A stretch of DNA of 7,395 bases. It comes from Prevotellaceae bacterium UBA4336 (GTDB lineage Bacteria > Bacteroidota > Bacteroidia > Bacteroidales > Bacteroidaceae). The notes below the pieces were generated by a model. The model searched no databases, was not told where the DNA came from, and saw only the letters and a program-made list of their open reading frames with translations. The number at the start of each line of letters is the position of its first letter. Position 1 is the stretch's first letter. Both the position numbers and the translations under genes were made by a program. Shown here piece by piece: positions 5,459 through 7,395 of this stretch. The stretch is taken from NCBI GenBank assembly GCA_002394305.1, contig DGTM01000023.1:1-7395 (forward strand). Reading direction: 5' to 3'.

Positions 5459-6538
5459 ATGCAGCGAATCAAAATCGGCATTATCGGACTCGGACGGATG
5501 GGACGCAAGCACCTCAAGGAACTTGTGGCCTGCGACTATTGGGACGTGAAATACACCTGCGACATCAACCCCGAGAAAGCCAGACACTCGCACGAGATAG
5601 CCCCCGACGCCATCTTCACAACCAACGAACGCGACATCTTCGACGACCCCGAAGTGCAGTGCGTAGGCCTTTTTGCTCTGGCCGACACACGCGCCAGCCG
5701 CATCGAGAAAGCCATCAGAGCCGGCAAACACGTCATCTGCGAAAAACCTATCGCCTACAAGCTGCAGGACGAATGGGACGTCGTACGACTCGAAGAGTCC
5801 ACCGACAAGTTCTGCACCGTCAACCTCTACCTGCGCAACGCCTGGTACACCGCAGCACTCAAGGACTTCGCACGCAGCGGAGAAATCGGAGAACTCGCCA
5901 TCATACGCATCTGCCACATGACACCCGGACTCTCGCCGGGCGAGGGACACGAATACGAAGGACCCTCCTTCCACGACTGCGGCATGCACTACGTCGACAT
6001 CTGCCGATGGTTTGCCGACTCGGAGTACAAGACCGGACACGCACAGGCCATACGCATGTGGGACTACAAGGACCCCTGGTGGCTGCAATGCCACGGCACC
6101 TTCCAGAACGGCATCGTCTACGACATCACACAAGGCTTCGTCTACGGGCAGCTCGCCAAGGATCAGACACACAACTCCTACATGGAGCTCATCGGCAGCC
6201 GCGGCTTCGTCCGCATGACGCACGACTTCAAGACAGCCGTCGTGGAAATGCACGGCGAGCACATCACACAGCGCATCGAAAAACCCTACGGCGACAAGAA
6301 CATCGACCGCCTCTGCCAGCTCATGGGCCAAGCCATCCTGACAGGCATACGCCCCGACCACCTGCCACGCTTCCGCGACGCAGCCATCGCCAGCGAATAC
6401 GCATGGAAGATGCTCGACAACGCACGCCAGAACGACCTCCCCTCAAAAGGCACACCCGAGGAGCTGGAGCGGATACACTACCGCCGCGCACACGCCACCA
6501 ACGGCTACGGCCTGCTCGACCCCTGCACCAACCGTTAA
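5459..6538 (+). CDS. Gfo/Idh/MocA-family oxidoreductase, cytoplasmic
   Basis: This 359-residue protein has an N-terminal Rossmann fold with the dinucleotide-binding glycine motif GLGRMG (10-15) directly after strand IKIGII, the family signature CEKPIAY (94-100, Lys96 a presumed active-site residue) and the motif GMHYVD (175-180, His177 and Asp180 presumed catalytic) in the C-terminal substrate domain. This is the complete set for a NAD(P)-dependent dehydrogenase of the Gfo/Idh/MocA family, which usually oxidises or reduces a hydroxyl of a sugar, sugar acid or cyclitol. The exact substrate cannot be inferred. There is no signal peptide, so it is cytosolic, unlike the second family member downstream. 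It is probably the first gene of an operon with tatA and the Tat-exported oxidoreductase. Length is normal. The start has no Shine-Dalgarno sequence, but the glycine motif begins at the expected distance. Codons are strongly C-ending. Confidence 0.93.
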   Translation: MQRIKIGIIGLGRMGRKHLKELVACDYWDVKYTCDINPEKARHSHEIAPDAIFTTNERDIFDDPEVQCVGLFALADTRASRIEKAIRAGKHVICEKPIAYKLQDEWDVVRLEESTDKFCTVNLYLRNAWYTAALKDFARSGEIGELAIIRICHMTPGLSPGEGHEYEGPSFHDCGMHYVDICRWFADSEYKTGHAQAIRMWDYKDPWWLQCHGTFQNGIVYDITQGFVYGQLAKDQTHNSYMELIGSRGFVRMTHDFKTAVVEMHGEHITQRIEKPYGDKNIDRLCQLMGQAILTGIRPDHLPRFRDAAIASEYAWKMLDNARQNDLPSKGTPEELERIHYRRAHATNGYGLLDPCTNR

Positions 6539-6550
6539 ACTCCAAACCAC

Positions 6551-6585
6551 TCTGAACACTAAACTCTGAACACTAAACCCTAAAC
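6551..6585 (+). repeat. Tandem 14-base repeat upstream of tatA
   Basis: TCTGAACACTAAAC occurs twice back to back (6551-6564 and 6565-6578), followed by CCTAAAC (6579-6585), which resembles the unit's end. It fills most of the 56-base spacer between the first oxidoreductase and tatA. Copies are identical, which suggests recent duplication by slippage. It is C/A-rich and unlikely to fold stably, and no TAnnTTTG box is present, so tatA is presumably transcribed from upstream. Confidence 0.75.
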
Positions 6586-6594
6586 TTTCACATA

Positions 6595-6807
6595 ATGGCA
6601 CATCAGCTCTTATTCCTCGGCAGTCTGGGCGGCCAGGAAATCATCATCATCGCCCTCGTCATCCTCCTCCTCTTCGGAGGCAAGAAGATTCCCGAACTCA
6701 TGCGTGGCCTCGGCAAAGGCGTATCGCAGTTCAAGAAAGGCATGAACGAAATAGAACAGGAAATCAATGCCGAACCCGAACAGAACAAAGAAATACAAAA
6801 CAAATAA
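6595..6807 (+). CDS. tatA: Sec-independent protein translocase protein TatA/TatE
   Basis: This 70-residue protein has the TatA layout: a short N-terminus, a single membrane segment (about 14-27, EIIIIALVILLLF), the Phe27-Gly28 hinge, then an amphipathic helix KKIPELMRGLGKGVSQFKKG (30-49) and an acidic, polar tail. The LFGGKKIPEL and GLGKGVSQFKKG stretches are diagnostic. TatA subunits multimerise with TatC to pass folded proteins with twin-arginine signals across the inner membrane. TatA is favoured over TatB because of the short length and the FGGKKIPEL motif. It is placed 39 bases upstream of a gene for a twin-arginine protein, which fits co-expression of translocase and cargo. No tatC or tatB is in the window; they could lie to the right or elsewhere. 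The start is unambiguous, although no Shine-Dalgarno sequence is present. Confidence 0.96.
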   Translation: MAHQLLFLGSLGGQEIIIIALVILLLFGGKKIPELMRGLGKGVSQFKKGMNEIEQEINAEPEQNKEIQNK

Positions 6808-6846
6808 CCAATACGTTTAACTCCATTAACAAAACAAGCAACTGTT

Positions 6847-7395
6847 ATGAAAGAAATGTCAAGAAGGTCCTTCCTCAAGGCAGGCACAGCAGCTACCGCA
6901 GCTCTGGCAATGGCACCCACCGACGTACTCGGTAAGGCAAAGAACAAAAAGAACGTACAGACCGGCAAGATCAAGCTCCTCGCCGTAGGCGTAGGCGGAC
7001 GCGGCCACGCCGACATCAACGGCGTCACCTACAAGGGCAAGGACGAAATCTACGACGACATCGAGTTCATCGGCATGTGCGACGTCGACCAGAAGTATGC
7101 CAAGGGCGTACTGGAAGAGTACAAGAAACTCTTCCCCAACATGAAAATCTACAACGACTACAGGAAGATGTATGCCGAACTGCTGGACCAGGCCGACGCC
7201 GTCATCTGCGGCACAGCCGACCACACACACGCCATCATCTGCGCAGAAGCCCTGGCAGCAGGCAAGCACGTATACTGCGAGAAGCCCCTCACACGCACCG
7301 TCTATGAATCCCGCCTGCTCACCAAGCTCGCAGCCAAGGCCGGCGTTGCCACACAGATGGGCAACCAGGGCTCCAGCGGCGAAGGCGTGAACCTG
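6847..7395 (+). CDS. Gfo/Idh/MocA-family oxidoreductase with Tat signal (partial, runs off window)
   Basis: The first 183 codons are open to the window end, so the C-terminal part is missing. The N-terminus carries a textbook twin-arginine motif, SRRSFLK (5-11), followed by an Ala-rich hydrophobic segment (12-28), so folded export by Tat is predicted. The Rossmann domain shows GVGGRG (48-53) after strand IKLLAV, an acidic residue ending strand two (CDVD, 78-81), and CEKPL (144-148). GNQG (172-175) is typical of the Bacteroidetes exported branch. Folding with bound NAD(P) before export is the usual reason such enzymes use Tat. Substrate is unknown. Family GH109 glycosidases share this fold and could be an alternative, which the missing C-terminus would help decide. 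Met1 at 6847 is used; Met4 at 6856 is equally possible. Probably the third gene of the operon starting at 5459. Confidence 0.93.
   Translation, partial: MKEMSRRSFLKAGTAATAALAMAPTDVLGKAKNKKNVQTGKIKLLAVGVGGRGHADINGVTYKGKDEIYDDIEFIGMCDVDQKYAKGVLEEYKKLFPNMKIYNDYRKMYAELLDQADAVICGTADHTHAIICAEALAAGKHVYCEKPLTRTVYESRLLTKLAAKAGVATQMGNQGSSGEGVNL

Noticed and set aside
5429..6361. Minus-strand open frame of 310 codons opposite the first oxidoreductase
   Set aside because: The Val/Ala/Asp/Gly-rich composition mirrors the codon bias of the plus-strand gene, which has the full Gfo/Idh/MocA motif set.

Overview
The window looks like a moderately GC-rich chromosomal segment of a Bacteroidales bacterium (Bacteroides/Prevotella-like; genus not determinable). 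The signs are promoters of the Bacteroidetes type (TTG, 19-20 nt, TAnnTTTG), starts mostly without Shine-Dalgarno sequences, a menaquinone-type prenyltransferase, a cysteine-free type B ribosomal protein L31, and a Tat-exported Gfo/Idh/MocA oxidoreductase. No tRNA, rRNA, CRISPR array, transposase or phage gene was seen.

Left half, minus strand, in order of transcription (right to left): a MenA-like 1,4-dihydroxy-2-naphthoate polyprenyltransferase (3299-2391), a repeat-bearing spacer, a CPBP-family intramembrane protease (2231-1587), L31 type B (1390-1139) with its own promoter and an unusually good Shine-Dalgarno sequence, and a DNA/RNA non-specific endonuclease with a lipoprotein signal (1079-66). 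The left edge holds G/C-run inverted repeats that look like a terminator for a convergent gene outside the window.

Middle: a gene-free 539-base region (3300-3838) separates menA from a divergent plus-strand gene. It holds two outward-facing promoters and, between them, a striking element. This is a dyad of about 170 bases with 70-base arms, centred on the middle one of three copies of the palindrome GAAATATATTTC spaced exactly 21 bases apart. It lies in a wider, degenerate array of about 21-22 bases per unit.

Right half, plus strand: a secreted TPR protein (3839-5248) with its own promoter and a clear intrinsic terminator. A second promoter with a hairpin at the predicted transcript start follows, then a probable operon: a cytoplasmic Gfo/Idh/MocA oxidoreductase (5459-6538), TatA (6595-6807), and a second Gfo/Idh/MocA protein with a textbook twin-arginine signal (6847 to beyond the window end). 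A Tat translocase subunit directly upstream of a Tat substrate suggests co-expression of an exported oxidoreductase and its export machinery. Substrates of both oxidoreductases are unknown; sugar or cyclitol derivatives are the family norm.

Most genes are ordinary housekeeping or envelope functions. The most interesting signal is the 21-base-periodic dyad element between the divergent promoters, followed by the tatA/Tat-substrate pairing, the hairpin at the start of the oxidoreductase transcript, and the lone Shine-Dalgarno sequence of the L31 gene.
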